The position numbers and the translations under genes are program-made. A stretch of DNA of 64,000 nucleotides, taken from assembly GCA_903821685.1 (NCBI GenBank), contig CAIJLW010000076.1, positions 1 through 64,000 on the forward strand, given 5' to 3'. The notes beneath the pieces were generated by a model. The model ran no database searches. It saw only the letters and a list, made by a program, of their open reading frames with translations, and was not told the origin of the DNA. Shown piece after piece: positions 29,519-39,133 of the stretch (position 1 is the stretch's first letter; every line of letters begins with the position of its first letter). Origin of the DNA: an uncultured Sphingomonadales bacterium (GTDB lineage Bacteria > Pseudomonadota > Alphaproteobacteria > Sphingomonadales > Sphingomonadaceae).

Positions 29519-30205
29519 ATGCAGGAAGCGACACCCGAAAAATCCGCCGACCGTTTGACGGCCATCCGTGCACGCATGGCTGCCGCTGCAAAGCTGGCGC
29601 GCCGTCCGTCGGAGGACATTCAACTCATCGCCGTATCGAAAACGCGGTCGGTAGAAGATATCGCGCCGCTCATTCTTCAAGGCCAAATGCTGTTCGGTGA
29701 AAACCGCGTTCAGGAGGCTGCGCAAAAATGGCCCGTGCTTAAGCAACAGCATTCAGGCATCCAACTGCACCTGATTGGTCAACTCCAATCCAACAAGGCT
29801 GAGGAAGCGGTTGCATTGTTTGATATGATCCATTCCGTCGATCGGCTGTCGCTGATCTCTGCGCTTGGCAAGGCAATGCAAAAACTACAGCGAGCAGTGC
29901 CCTGCTTCATTCAAGTCAACATCGGCGCTGAGGCGCAAAAGGGCGGCTGTTCGGTGGCGGAGCTTCCCGAATTGCTGAAGGCTGCGCAGGAGAGCGATAT
30001 TCCCGTTGCAGGGCTCATGTGCATTCCGCCCGCCGATGTTGAGGCCGCGCCTTTCTTTGCATTGTTGGCGGAATTGTCCGCGCGCTATGGCTTGCCGCAA
30101 CTGAGCATGGGCATGTCTGATGATTTCGAAACGGCAATCATGCTAGGTACAACACATATCCGCCTTGGCACGGCGTTATTTGGCGAACGCACCAGAGCCG
30201 TTTAA
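29519..30205 (+). CDS. YggS/PROSC family PLP-binding protein
   Basis: PLP homeostasis protein with an alanine-racemase-like TIM barrel. Conserved features are the PLP lysine in LIAVSKTRS (about residue 41), FGENRVQEA, HLIGQLQSNKA, VNIGAEAQKGG, GLMCIPP and the phosphate site SMGMSDDFETAI. The 228-residue length is normal. It lies divergently from the ThiE-like gene, only 23 bp apart, and its last 30 bases overlap the convergent pdeM gene. Confidence 0.93.
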   Translation: MQEATPEKSADRLTAIRARMAAAAKLARRPSEDIQLIAVSKTRSVEDIAPLILQGQMLFGENRVQEAAQKWPVLKQQHSGIQLHLIGQLQSNKAEEAVALFDMIHSVDRLSLISALGKAMQKLQRAVPCFIQVNIGAEAQKGGCSVAELPELLKAAQESDIPVAGLMCIPPADVEAAPFFALLAELSARYGLPQLSMGMSDDFETAIMLGTTHIRLGTALFGERTRAV

Positions 30206-30871
30206 GGCAAAGCGGGCATAGCCCGCTTGCGTGGCGACAACAGCCTCGACCAATTCACCGTCCGTAAGGTCGCACGCTTCCAATATCGCGGGGTCCTGAA
30301 CATCCAGCCCGCCGGTCAGTGCGCCGAACGCGGGCATGATCAATTTGCGCGGGGTTACGACAAAGCAGCGCCGTTTGACCATCCGCCCGCGCAACACTTG
30401 GCGGAACTTGGGGTGGAAATGTCCCGAAATCTCTGGCTTGGGGTCGCCGCCTTGTGCCTCATGCCGAAGCGTAATGCCGGATAGCGCCAATTCATCAACC
30501 GCCTTGCCACCCCAAATAGCCGACACCGCCCGGTCATGGTTTCCGGTAATCCAAATCCATTCGGTCTCGCGGGCCAAATCGACCAGCAATGCAGCCGCCG
30601 ACTCCGCCAACCGGTGTTCGCCATCGTCATCGTGAAAATTGTCACCGAGAGATATGATTTTGGCGGGTCGATATGTCCTGCACAAAGCGGAGATATCTTC
30701 AAGCGTGGCGACACTATCGTAAGGCGGCAACATCTGGCCATATGAGGCAAAGGCGCTGGCTTTCTCTAAATGCAGATCAGACACCAGCAACGCATTTTGT
30801 GCGCGCCAATATAAGGCAGCCTCACCAGCCACTTCAAATTGCTGCCCACCAAATTCGAAACCATGCGCCAT
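30176..30871 (-). CDS. pdeM: ligase-associated DNA damage response endonuclease PdeM
   Basis: Calcineurin-like metallophosphoesterase of the PdeM group, known from clusters with an ATP-dependent DNA ligase, a DEXH helicase and an exonuclease. Metal-binding motifs appear in order: SDLHLEKASAFASYGQ, SLGDNFHDDDG, TGNHDRA and SGHFHPKF. The stretch LPPYDSVATLEDI is typical of this subgroup. The 231-residue length fits. Its helicase partner is in this window at about 34-36.4 kb, but two unrelated genes lie between, and no ligase or exonuclease is present. The 3' end overlaps the YggS gene tail-to-tail by 30 bp. Confidence 0.88.
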   Translation of the reverse strand: MAHGFEFGGQQFEVAGEAALYWRAQNALLVSDLHLEKASAFASYGQMLPPYDSVATLEDISALCRTYRPAKIISLGDNFHDDDGEHRLAESAAALLVDLARETEWIWITGNHDRAVSAIWGGKAVDELALSGITLRHEAQGGDPKPEISGHFHPKFRQVLRGRMVKRRCFVVTPRKLIMPAFGALTGGLDVQDPAILEACDLTDGELVEAVVATQAGYARFALNGSGAFAK

Positions 30872-30926
30872 TGCCAGTGGCTATGCGGATTGTCATCCGC
30901 GACTGCAAGCGGATGTGCGCAAATCC

Positions 30927-31868
30927 TTATTGCGCCTGTGCCACGCGCTTTGGTAAATCAAAGCCAACACGGCGATTGCTGAAATCGATGAGCACGCGGT
31001 CAAACAATTTTAACGCGTCCATGCCAAGCAGGATCGCGGGGCGATCTTGCAAATTCAACGCGGCAAAGGCGTAGTTATCGGCAAAGGTCATTGGCATATC
31101 GTTGATCGTTAAGCCCCCGATGTCGATCTCGCGGATCTGCGTATAGTCACCGTTTAAGATTGTGCCCGTGACACTCCGCAGCTTAACGGGAATGAAGTCA
31201 AAGCTGCGGTGGCGCCGCCGCAATTTGTCGCGCAAGGCAAGATTGGCCATGCTGCTTTGCGCGCCTGTGTCCAATATGATGTCGACCTTGATGCCATCGA
31301 TCTTGGCAGTCGAAAGGATCATGCGGCCTGCCTTCCGCCGAGCCTGCACAACGATCATCCCGTTTTCAAGCTTGGTCTTCGAGCGGGTCTTTTTGGAGGG
31401 CAGAACGTCCATCGTCTGGTGGGTAAAGTCGAGATGAACGCGGCTGTCCTCTAAGCTGTCTATGCCCAGTAGGCCATACGCACCAAGGTTGGCGCGCTCG
31501 AGACCGGGTGCCTCGACCCCTTGCAAATTGACAGATGCGGTCGAGAGAGACTCGATGAAGAAGCTGTTGACCTGATATCGGCCTGAAATGGTCGCCAGCG
31601 TGAGTATTGGGCCTGCCTCCAGCGCGAGTTTGCGCGCAAAGTCGTTGGCAATGACGGTGCGTTCAGCGCCTGTATCGACAATGAAGGGCACGGGCGCGCT
31701 GCCGTTGACGCGGACTTGAACCGTCATGCGGTCGCTGCGGTCAATGTTGAACTGCTCGGTTATGGGGGCGACATCCACGCCCGCCTCGGTGTCGGTTTGC
31801 GGAACACCCTGCGCCATGGCCGGAGAGGCGAATGCGAGGCCAATAAACCCAAAAGCCACGCGGCGCAT
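30927..31868 (-). CDS. exported two-domain retropepsin-like aspartyl protease
   Basis: A 313-residue exported protein with two active-site motifs, FIVDTGAERTVI (about residue 65) and IILDTGAQSSMA (about residue 200). It therefore looks like a pepsin-type bilobed arrangement made from two retropepsin-like domains. The second domain ends LLGMDALKLFDRVLIDFS, a typical flap/psi-loop region. The ATG at 31868 has AGGAGAA upstream and starts a signal peptide (SPAMAQ cleavage region); an in-frame start 24 bases upstream is unlikely. The substrate is unknown. It is divergent from the S9 peptidase gene. Confidence 0.86.
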   Translation of the reverse strand: MRRVAFGFIGLAFASPAMAQGVPQTDTEAGVDVAPITEQFNIDRSDRMTVQVRVNGSAPVPFIVDTGAERTVIANDFARKLALEAGPILTLATISGRYQVNSFFIESLSTASVNLQGVEAPGLERANLGAYGLLGIDSLEDSRVHLDFTHQTMDVLPSKKTRSKTKLENGMIVVQARRKAGRMILSTAKIDGIKVDIILDTGAQSSMANLALRDKLRRRHRSFDFIPVKLRSVTGTILNGDYTQIREIDIGGLTINDMPMTFADNYAFAALNLQDRPAILLGMDALKLFDRVLIDFSNRRVGFDLPKRVAQAQ

Positions 31869-32031
31869 GTTCAAATTCTCCTGTCGGCGCATGATACGCC
31901 TCTTAACGCCCAGCTACAAGGCATGGACGGTCGAAGATAATCTACATTTTGTCGATGCTGCAACAAAGTCAATTGTTGCGCGTTGACCTTTGCTTTAGCT
32001 TCCGTTTGATAAAACACAGAAGGGGATACTC

Positions 32032-33948
32032 ATGAAAAAACTGCTGTTGATTGCGGCACTCGCCTTGCCGATGACTCCACTATTTGCAGATGCGCCAAAG
32101 CCGGAGGACCTATTAGCCGATGGCTTGCCGTCCATCCCCGCCGAACTTCCCGTGCAGACGCGGCCCTATATGGAATTTCGCACTGCAAGTTTTGCTGGCT
32201 GGCACCCAACCGACAAATCGATGCTGGTGGCCACGCGCTTTGCCAACACCACACAAATACATCGCGTTGCGGGCCCGATGTTGGCGCGCAAGCAAATCAG
32301 CTTTGAGGCAGAGCCTGTGAGCAATGGCCAATGGGCCCCCCAAACGGGTGATGTCCTGATCGTCCAAAAGGACGTCGGCGGCGGTGAGTTTTTTCAATTA
32401 TATGCGCTTAGGGACGGCAAGCTTGATTTGCTGACCGATGGAAAAAGCCGCAATGCATTCAACGCCTGGAGCCAGGACGGTGAACTTGTTGCGTACAGTT
32501 CCACGCGGCGCAATGGCACTGACAGCGATCTGTACGTCATGAACCCGCGTGACCCGTCGACCAACAAAATGGTGGCGCAAGTGCAGGGCGGCGGTTGGGC
32601 AATCTCGGATTTCGCGCCGGACAAAAAAACAGCCATTGTCTCGCAATATCGGTCAGTGACCAACGTGGATATGTCGTCGCTTGATTTGGCGAGTGGCCAA
32701 ATGACGCCAATTGGCGACCATCAAAAGGACGTCGCTATCGGCGGCGCAGAATTTGCGCCTGATGGCACATTGTGGGTAACTTCGGACGAGGGCTCCGACT
32801 TCCAGCGGCTTGGCACGATGGATATAAAGACGGGCGCATTCACGCCGCGCGGGCCTACCGAAAAGTGGGACGTCGAGGCATTCGACATTTCGCCTGACGG
32901 AAGCTTCATCGTCTATGCCACGAACGAGGCGGGGGTAAGCAAGGTCAAAATTCTCGACATAAAAACCGGCGGAGCGCGCGTCGTGCAGGGTTTGCCCGCA
33001 GGCATTGTAGGCAGCTTTAACATTGCGGAATGGGGTGACATCGGGATAACCTTCACCTCGGCCCGCAGCGCCGCCGATGCCTATAGCATTGATCCCAAAT
33101 CCCTGAAAGTAACCCGCTGGACCGAGAGTGAAACGGGCGGCCTTGATGTAACCAAGAATGTCGAACCTGAATTGATGACCATAAAAAGCTTTGACGGGCT
33201 TTCGGTCTCGGGCTTCCTCTACCGTCCCGACCCCGTTAAATTCCCCGGTAAGCGGCCCATGCTCATGAACGTGCATGGCGGGCCAGAAGGGCAATCACGC
33301 CCTGGCTTCCAAGGCCGCAGCAATTATTTGTTGAATGAAATGGGCGTCGCCATTTTCTATCCCAATGTGCGCGGCTCAACGGGATATGGCAAAAACTTTG
33401 TTGGGTTGGATAATGGCCCATTCAAACGCGAGAACTCGGTCAAGGATATGGGCGCGTTCCTCAGCGCGCTTGGGAAGGACGCGTCGCTTGATGCCTCGCG
33501 CTTTGGCCTCGCTGGCGGATCCTATGGCGGCTACATGTGCTACGCCGCTGCGGTGCAGTTTAGGGACAAGCTGCGGGCTACAAACTGCGTCGTGGCCATT
33601 TCCAACTTTGTGACGTTTCTTGAAAACACCCAAAGCTATCGCCGTGATTTACGCCGCGTCGAATATGGCGATGAGCGCGATCCCGCCCAGCGTGCCAAGC
33701 TCCTAGAAATCTCACCACTGACGCGCGTGGCGGAAATCACCAAACCGATGTTCGTGGTCACCGGCGGCAACGATCCGCGCGTGCCAGCATCAGAAGCAGA
33801 CCAGATCGTGAAGGCCATTCGCGATAGGGGCGGCGTCGCGTGGCACCTGCTCGGCAAGAATGAGGGGCATGGCTTCGCAAAGAAAGAGAATGTCGATTAC
33901 CAATTTTGGGCGTCGTTGATGTTCTGGAAACAGAATTTGTTGAATTGA
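32032..33948 (+). CDS. exported S9 prolyl oligopeptidase-family peptidase
   Basis: Serine peptidase, 638 residues. A signal peptide (about 19 residues, ending LFA) is followed by a beta-propeller of TolB-like repeats (about residues 60-380; for example SWSQDGELVAYSS-like and DISPDGSFIVYAT segments). The alpha/beta-hydrolase domain (about 385-638) has catalytic Ser in GGSYGGYM, Asp in GGNDPRVP and His in NEGHGFAKK. It probably degrades imported peptides in the periplasm. AAGGGGATA precedes the ATG. It separates pdeM and the aspartyl protease gene from the helicase gene. Confidence 0.93.
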   Translation: MKKLLLIAALALPMTPLFADAPKPEDLLADGLPSIPAELPVQTRPYMEFRTASFAGWHPTDKSMLVATRFANTTQIHRVAGPMLARKQISFEAEPVSNGQWAPQTGDVLIVQKDVGGGEFFQLYALRDGKLDLLTDGKSRNAFNAWSQDGELVAYSSTRRNGTDSDLYVMNPRDPSTNKMVAQVQGGGWAISDFAPDKKTAIVSQYRSVTNVDMSSLDLASGQMTPIGDHQKDVAIGGAEFAPDGTLWVTSDEGSDFQRLGTMDIKTGAFTPRGPTEKWDVEAFDISPDGSFIVYATNEAGVSKVKILDIKTGGARVVQGLPAGIVGSFNIAEWGDIGITFTSARSAADAYSIDPKSLKVTRWTESETGGLDVTKNVEPELMTIKSFDGLSVSGFLYRPDPVKFPGKRPMLMNVHGGPEGQSRPGFQGRSNYLLNEMGVAIFYPNVRGSTGYGKNFVGLDNGPFKRENSVKDMGAFLSALGKDASLDASRFGLAGGSYGGYMCYAAAVQFRDKLRATNCVVAISNFVTFLENTQSYRRDLRRVEYGDERDPAQRAKLLEISPLTRVAEITKPMFVVTGGNDPRVPASEADQIVKAIRDRGGVAWHLLGKNEGHGFAKKENVDYQFWASLMFWKQNLLN

Positions 33949-33992
33949 TCCGTTAAATTCGCCCCATCGGCGTGCGGTGGGGAGATTACCCT

Positions 33993-36398
33993 TTACGGCG
34001 TCATGGCAATGCCGGCGAGGCTCTCTGCCTCCATCAGCAACGCGTCGTCCACGGACCCTTGCGCCACGCTCTCGCGGCCAATCATGACGAGCAAGGGCAC
34101 CGCCAGCGGACTGACGCGCTCTAAATCGACATGCAGCATCGTGTCGGCGGCGCGGTCCAGCAAGTCGCCAAGCCGTCCGACATCGGTCAACCGCGTCCGC
34201 GCATCGGCCCATGCCGCCTCAAGCAGCAAATGGTCGGGCTCATATTTACGCAGCACATCGTAAATGAGGTCAGTGGAAAAGGTGACTTGCCGGCCTGTCT
34301 TGCGCTTGCCGGGATGTTGCCGTTCGACCAGTCCGCTGATGACCGCCACTTCGCGAAACGCGCGTTTGAGCAAATAGCTTGATTCCACCCAGTCGACGAA
34401 TTCGTCGGCCAATATGTCGGCGGAAAACAGCGTGTGGGGGTCTGTGATGGGTTTGAGGCTCCACACGCCCAAGGCATAGTCGCTGGCGACAAAGCCCATG
34501 GGCATAAGTCCGCGGCTCTCCATGCGCCGCGTGAGTAACATGCCAAGCGACTGGTGCGCGTTCCAGCCCTCGAACGGATAGGTCACCATATAATGGCGTT
34601 TGTCGTGCGGGAAGGTTTCTACCAGCAACTGCCCGGCTTTGGGCATTTGGCTGCGATAGGCCTGCATCTCAAGCCACTCGCGCACTTCGTCGGGAAAGCG
34701 GGCCCAGCCTGGCCGGTCAGTCAGCATCTGTCGCACGCGGCCCGCCAGATGCGTGGTCAGCGGCAGCCGCGCACCCATATAGCTTGGGATGTTGGTCGCG
34801 GACTTGGTGGCGGCGCGGACGACAAGGTCAAGGTCTTTGATCGATTCCACCTCCAACGCCATTCCGGCAAAGGTGAAGCAGTTTCCGGGGCTGAGCGTGG
34901 CCGCAAAAGATTCTTCGACCCTGCCCAATTTGCGGCCATTGCGGAAACGGACCTCAAGCATGGGTGCGTCGACGATGATACCTGCGTTGAGTCGATGCTG
35001 CGCCGCAAATTGCGGGTGCGCCAGTCGCCACCGACCGTCGGGTTCTTTCACGAGCTTTTTGAAGCGGTCGTAGGCCTTCAGCGCGTATCCGCCGGTGGCG
35101 ACAAAGGCGATGACGCGCGCAAAGGTTGCGGCGTCTAGAGCTGAATATGGCAAGGCAGACTGGACCTCGGCCAGCAACTCCGCCTCTTCAAACGGCCCCG
35201 CGCAGGCCAGCCCCATGACATGCTGCGCCAAGACGTCATAGCTGCCTGGACGAAAGGTCTCACCGTCGCGCACGCCCTCTGTCACCGCGTCATAGGCGGC
35301 CTGCGCTTCAAGATACTCAAAGCGATTGCCGGGCACGAGGATGGCCTTGCTGGGTTCATCCATGCGGTGGTTGGAGCGGCCGATGCGTTGGAGCAGGCGT
35401 GACGACCCCTTGGGCGCACCCATCTGGATGACGCAGTCTACATTGCCCCAGTCGACGCCCAGATCGAGGCTAGCGGTGCAGACCAAGGCACGCAGCTTGC
35501 CCTCGGCCATGGCGCCCTCGACCTTGCGCCGCGCTTCCACGGACAGGGAGCCGTGGTGAATGCCGATGGCGTATTTGGGTTCGTTCGCGTCCCACAATTT
35601 CTGGAAGATAAATTCAGCCAGAAATCGGGTGTTGCAGAATATCAGCGTGATTTTGTTGCGGCCGATTTCGTCGATGAGTTGCGGTATCGCGTGCTGCCCG
35701 CTGTGCCCCGCCCACGGCACGCGGCCCTCGGGCAATAGGATGGTCAGGTCAGGCTCGGCCGCCGCCTCGCCCTCGACCAAGCGCACTTGGTCAATATCGC
35801 CATTGGGGGCGAGCCATGCGCGGTAATCGTCTGGGTCGGCGACCGTTGCCGAGAGCGCAACGCGCTGCAGGTTTGGTGCGAGCGTCTGCAGCCGCGCGAG
35901 CGAAAGGCTCAGCAAATCGCCGCGCTTGCTATTGGCAAAGGCGTGCACTTCATCGACGATGACGCGCTTGAGGGTGGCAAACATGTGCACGCTGTCTTCG
36001 TGGCTTAGGAGTAAAGAAAGCGATTCGGGCGTGGTCAGCAATATATGCGGCGGCTTGACCCGCTGCCGCGCCTTGCGGTCGGACGGCGTGTCGCCGGTGC
36101 GCGCCTCGACGCGAATGGGCAGGCCCATTTCCTCGACGGGCATCAGCAGATTGCGGCGGACGTCCGTCGCTAGCGCCTTGAGCGGGGAGATGTAGAGCGT
36201 GTGCAGGCCGTCCGACGGGTCGGCAATCAAGTCACTTAGGCTTGGTAAAAATCCCGCCAGCGTCTTGCCCGCGCCCGTCGCGGCCACGAGCAGGGCGTGC
36301 CGCCCATCGCCCGCCGCGTCCAGCATCTCCAACTGATGCCGGCGCGGCTGCCACCCGCGCGCGGCGAACCAGTCGAGAATGATGGGAGGTAAGTGCAC
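33993..36398 (-). CDS. ligase-associated DEXH-box DNA helicase (Lhr type)
   Basis: SF2 helicase of the ligase-associated Lhr-like group in DNA repair. The N-terminus LPPIILDWFAARGWQPRRHQ is diagnostic. Walker A is AATGAGKT and motif II is VDEVHAFANSKRGD. The helicase C-domain has the IQMGAPKGSSRLLQRIGRS motif, followed by the winged-helix/beta-barrel Lhr core. The conserved N-terminus suggests a GTG start at 36398, seven bases after the phosphomannomutase stop (801 residues). An ATG at 36461 would add 21 residues and overlap that gene. No ligase gene is nearby; pdeM lies 3.1 kb away. Confidence 0.9.
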   Translation of the reverse strand: MHLPPIILDWFAARGWQPRRHQLEMLDAAGDGRHALLVAATGAGKTLAGFLPSLSDLIADPSDGLHTLYISPLKALATDVRRNLLMPVEEMGLPIRVEARTGDTPSDRKARQRVKPPHILLTTPESLSLLLSHEDSVHMFATLKRVIVDEVHAFANSKRGDLLSLSLARLQTLAPNLQRVALSATVADPDDYRAWLAPNGDIDQVRLVEGEAAAEPDLTILLPEGRVPWAGHSGQHAIPQLIDEIGRNKITLIFCNTRFLAEFIFQKLWDANEPKYAIGIHHGSLSVEARRKVEGAMAEGKLRALVCTASLDLGVDWGNVDCVIQMGAPKGSSRLLQRIGRSNHRMDEPSKAILVPGNRFEYLEAQAAYDAVTEGVRDGETFRPGSYDVLAQHVMGLACAGPFEEAELLAEVQSALPYSALDAATFARVIAFVATGGYALKAYDRFKKLVKEPDGRWRLAHPQFAAQHRLNAGIIVDAPMLEVRFRNGRKLGRVEESFAATLSPGNCFTFAGMALEVESIKDLDLVVRAATKSATNIPSYMGARLPLTTHLAGRVRQMLTDRPGWARFPDEVREWLEMQAYRSQMPKAGQLLVETFPHDKRHYMVTYPFEGWNAHQSLGMLLTRRMESRGLMPMGFVASDYALGVWSLKPITDPHTLFSADILADEFVDWVESSYLLKRAFREVAVISGLVERQHPGKRKTGRQVTFSTDLIYDVLRKYEPDHLLLEAAWADARTRLTDVGRLGDLLDRAADTMLHVDLERVSPLAVPLLVMIGRESVAQGSVDDALLMEAESLAGIAMTP

Positions 36399-36405
36399 GC
36401 TGGGC

Positions 36406-37791
36406 TTAATGCCCGACAGTTTCCCCGCGTTCCAGCCCCGATGCCGCCAATTGCGCATCAATTTGCGCCATCAGGCGTTCTAGGCCTTCTGCGGATGACG
36501 CTTCGGCGCGCGCGACGAGCACATCCTGCGTGTTCGATGCGCGCAGTAACCACCAGCCATCGGGCGTGTTGACGCGGGCGCCGTCGGTGTTGTTAACATC
36601 TGCGCCAGCCGCGGACAGCCGCTTGAGGACTTCGTCGATGACCGCAAATTTGCGGCTCTCGTCCACTTGGAAGCGCATTTCAGGCGTGTTGATCATCACG
36701 GGCATTTCGCCCCGCAATTCGGTCACGCTTTTGCCTAGCTTGGCCGACGCCGACATCAATCGGACAGCTGCATAAATGGCGTCGTCGAAGCCATAATATT
36801 CATGTTTGAAGAAGATGTGCCCGCTCATCTCGCCGGCGAGCGAGGAGCCAGTCTCTTTCATTTTGGACTTAATTAGGCTGTGGCCGGTCTTCCACATCAT
36901 GGGCTGTCCGCCCAGTTCGGTGACGCGGTCGAACAGTGCCTGCGATGCCTTGACGTCTGCGATAATGGTTGCGCCAGGGACTTCGCCCAGCACATCTGCA
37001 GCATAGATTTGCAGTAACTGGTCGCCCCAGATGACGCGACCCTCGCCGTCGATTGCGCCAATACGGTCGCCGTCACCGTCAAAAGCCACTCCAAAATCGA
37101 GCTGCTTTTCCGCGACAAGGCGTTGTAAATCAACTAGATTTGCAGGATCGGTGGGGTCGGGGTGATGATTGGGAAATTGGCCATCTACCTCCACGAACAA
37201 AAGATGGTGCTCACCAGGTAACATCTTGACTAGCTTTTCAATTGCTGGTCCCGCCGCGCCGTTACCCGCATCCCAACCGATGCGAAATGCCTTTTGCGGC
37301 GCCGCCTGCGCCACGCGGGCGACATATTGGTCAAGGATATCGAAATGCTCGAAACTACCCACGCCCTCAACCCAGTCGCCTGTCGACGCCATGCGGCCCA
37401 GCTTCAGGATGTCCGCGCCGAAAAACGGTTTGCCCATGAGGACCATTTTGAAGCCATTATAATTGGCTGGATTATGGCTGCCGGTTATTTCAATGCCGCC
37501 GTCTACGTCGTCCAGAACGGCCTCGGCATAATATAGCATTGGCGTTGGCCCCATGCCGATGCGCACCACGTCCGCACCGCTGTCGTTCAGTCCCTTGACC
37601 AAGGCTTCCTCAAGCATGGGCGAGCTAACCCGTCCGTCATAACCGACGGCTGCCTTCTTGCCGCCAGCGCGCACAAGGCAGGTCCCAAACCCACGGCCAA
37701 TCGCATAGGCATCGGCCTCCCCCAAAGTTTCGCCAATGATGCCGCGAATATCATACTCGCGAAGCGAGGTGGGGTGAAAGCTGTGGGACAT
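36406..37791 (-). CDS. phosphomannomutase/phosphoglucomutase
   Basis: Alpha-D-phosphohexomutase of the AlgC type, interconverting hexose-1- and hexose-6-phosphates for envelope polysaccharide or nucleotide-sugar synthesis. The phosphoserine loop is TGSHNPANYNG, the metal loop is FDGDGDRIG, the sugar-binding loop is GEMSGH and the phosphate-binding loop lies near WWLLRASNTQDVL. The 461-residue length is normal. It sits between the J-domain gene (34-bp gap) and the helicase gene (7-bp gap). Confidence 0.94.
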   Translation of the reverse strand: MSHSFHPTSLREYDIRGIIGETLGEADAYAIGRGFGTCLVRAGGKKAAVGYDGRVSSPMLEEALVKGLNDSGADVVRIGMGPTPMLYYAEAVLDDVDGGIEITGSHNPANYNGFKMVLMGKPFFGADILKLGRMASTGDWVEGVGSFEHFDILDQYVARVAQAAPQKAFRIGWDAGNGAAGPAIEKLVKMLPGEHHLLFVEVDGQFPNHHPDPTDPANLVDLQRLVAEKQLDFGVAFDGDGDRIGAIDGEGRVIWGDQLLQIYAADVLGEVPGATIIADVKASQALFDRVTELGGQPMMWKTGHSLIKSKMKETGSSLAGEMSGHIFFKHEYYGFDDAIYAAVRLMSASAKLGKSVTELRGEMPVMINTPEMRFQVDESRKFAVIDEVLKRLSAAGADVNNTDGARVNTPDGWWLLRASNTQDVLVARAEASSAEGLERLMAQIDAQLAASGLERGETVGH

Positions 37792-37825
37792 GGGGGTTCC
37801 TCTTTTATTGTTAGGCGATTGGCGC

Positions 37826-38239
37826 CTAGCGCTGTTTATTGTTCAAGTCATCTAACAGTAAATCGCGCGCTTTGTTCAAATCGGCGGCGCGTGTGTCACT
37901 GCCGCCGGCGTCCGGATGGCTGTGCGCGATCAGCGTCCGGTGGCGCTCACGAATGCGGTCTGCATCATCGAGGCGCGACACGCCAAGCAACAATCGCGCG
38001 TTATCGAGGGCGGACTGTTCGCTTGGCTTGGCGCTTCTTCCAAAAAGCCGCAAAGTGAGGCCGCGATACCAGGCTGCGGCAATAATGAGTGCGGCCACGC
38101 CGATGAGCAGGCTTCCACGCGCTGCGATAAATGCCCCGGCGAGGCCAAGCAAAACCGGCAACAATTGCTTCTGTTGAAGTTTGCCGGTCCAAACCGCCCA
38201 GCCAATTGCGGCCACAGCGAGGAGGGCAAGAAAACCCAT
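37826..38239 (-). CDS. membrane-anchored J-domain protein
   Basis: A 137-residue protein with two hydrophobic segments at the N-terminus (about residues 1-17 and 27-60). The C-terminal half-domain (about 75-137) contains the J-domain hallmark HPD in HSHPDAGGSD after a basic helix (IRERHRTLIA). It probably recruits DnaK at the inner membrane; the client is unknown. Its ATG overlaps the mipZ stop by one base (TAATG), indicating coupled translation. Confidence 0.85.
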   Translation of the reverse strand: MGFLALLAVAAIGWAVWTGKLQQKQLLPVLLGLAGAFIAARGSLLIGVAALIIAAAWYRGLTLRLFGRSAKPSEQSALDNARLLLGVSRLDDADRIRERHRTLIAHSHPDAGGSDTRAADLNKARDLLLDDLNNKQR

Positions 38240-39021
38240 TAAATCAATGCTGCCTGAGGGACTTCCGGTAAGGCAAGCCCAGTGACCAACTCACGCAATT
38301 CCTGCCGCGCGACAATATGCGCCGTCGCCAATTGGCCAAGGTGGCCCTTATCGATGAGCGTCAAGCCAGATGGAAACAGCTCGCGGTAAATGACGCGCTC
38401 GTTCAGGCCGGGCAGGGACCGGAAGCCCACGCGCTTGGACAATTCGGTCAGGGCGTCGGTCATGCGCTGCTGATTGCGCGCCTCCATATTATGCAGGCGA
38501 TTGCGGACTACAACCCAGTCGATCGTGATACCGTCGGCCTTGGCCCGCTCCTTGCGCGCGTCCCAGATTAGTTCGGCGTAGAAGCTTAATTTACGCACCT
38601 TAAAATTTTCTGCGTCTACTTGGCCGATCAGGTCAAAGTCGACAAAGCTGTCGTTGATGGGCGTCACCAACGTATTCGCGCGCGTCGCCACAAAGCGCGC
38701 ATATTTGTCATCGCGCCCCGGCGTGTCGAACACCAGAAAGTCATTCTCGCCGCCGAGCCGCTCGACTTGGCTTTCAAGCGAGGCCTGCGAATCATGTTCA
38801 AACACTTCGAACGCCGGCATTGGTAAACTGATCTTGCGCCGTGCGATCGTGTCGCGCCGGTTTTCCAAATATCGGAACAGGGTGCGTTGGCGTGAATCAA
38901 GGTCAATGCACGCCACGCGCGCGCCGCGCGATGCCAGCGCGATGGCGACATGCACGGCCGTCGTTGACTTGCCCGTTCCGCCCTTTTCGTTCGCGAAAAC
39001 GATGTGATGTGCCTTGGCCAT
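38239..39021 (-). CDS. mipZ: MipZ-type division-site ATPase
   Basis: ParA/MinD-superfamily ATPase. The deviant Walker A is NEKGGTGKSTTAVH (residues about 10-23), switch I is in CIDLDSRQRTLFRYLENR and Walker B is FLVFDTPGRDD. The RTLFRYLENR stretch and the later LNERVIYRELFPSGLTL are MipZ-like. In Caulobacter MipZ forms a ParB-anchored gradient that inhibits FtsZ away from mid-cell. The ATG at 39021 has GGGGGA upstream and gives 260 residues; 42 open codons further upstream look like leader. It is divergent from panC. Confidence 0.88.
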   Translation of the reverse strand: MAKAHHIVFANEKGGTGKSTTAVHVAIALASRGARVACIDLDSRQRTLFRYLENRRDTIARRKISLPMPAFEVFEHDSQASLESQVERLGGENDFLVFDTPGRDDKYARFVATRANTLVTPINDSFVDFDLIGQVDAENFKVRKLSFYAELIWDARKERAKADGITIDWVVVRNRLHNMEARNQQRMTDALTELSKRVGFRSLPGLNERVIYRELFPSGLTLIDKGHLGQLATAHIVARQELRELVTGLALPEVPQAALI

Positions 39022-39133
39022 ATTCCCCCAAACTGCTGCAAATTCATGCCCGCAGCGACATTTGCCTTGAAATGCCGCCGCGCCCTCCCGCATAGGCAGG
39101 ATTATCAAAGCCAATAAACAAGGCGGCCCATCC

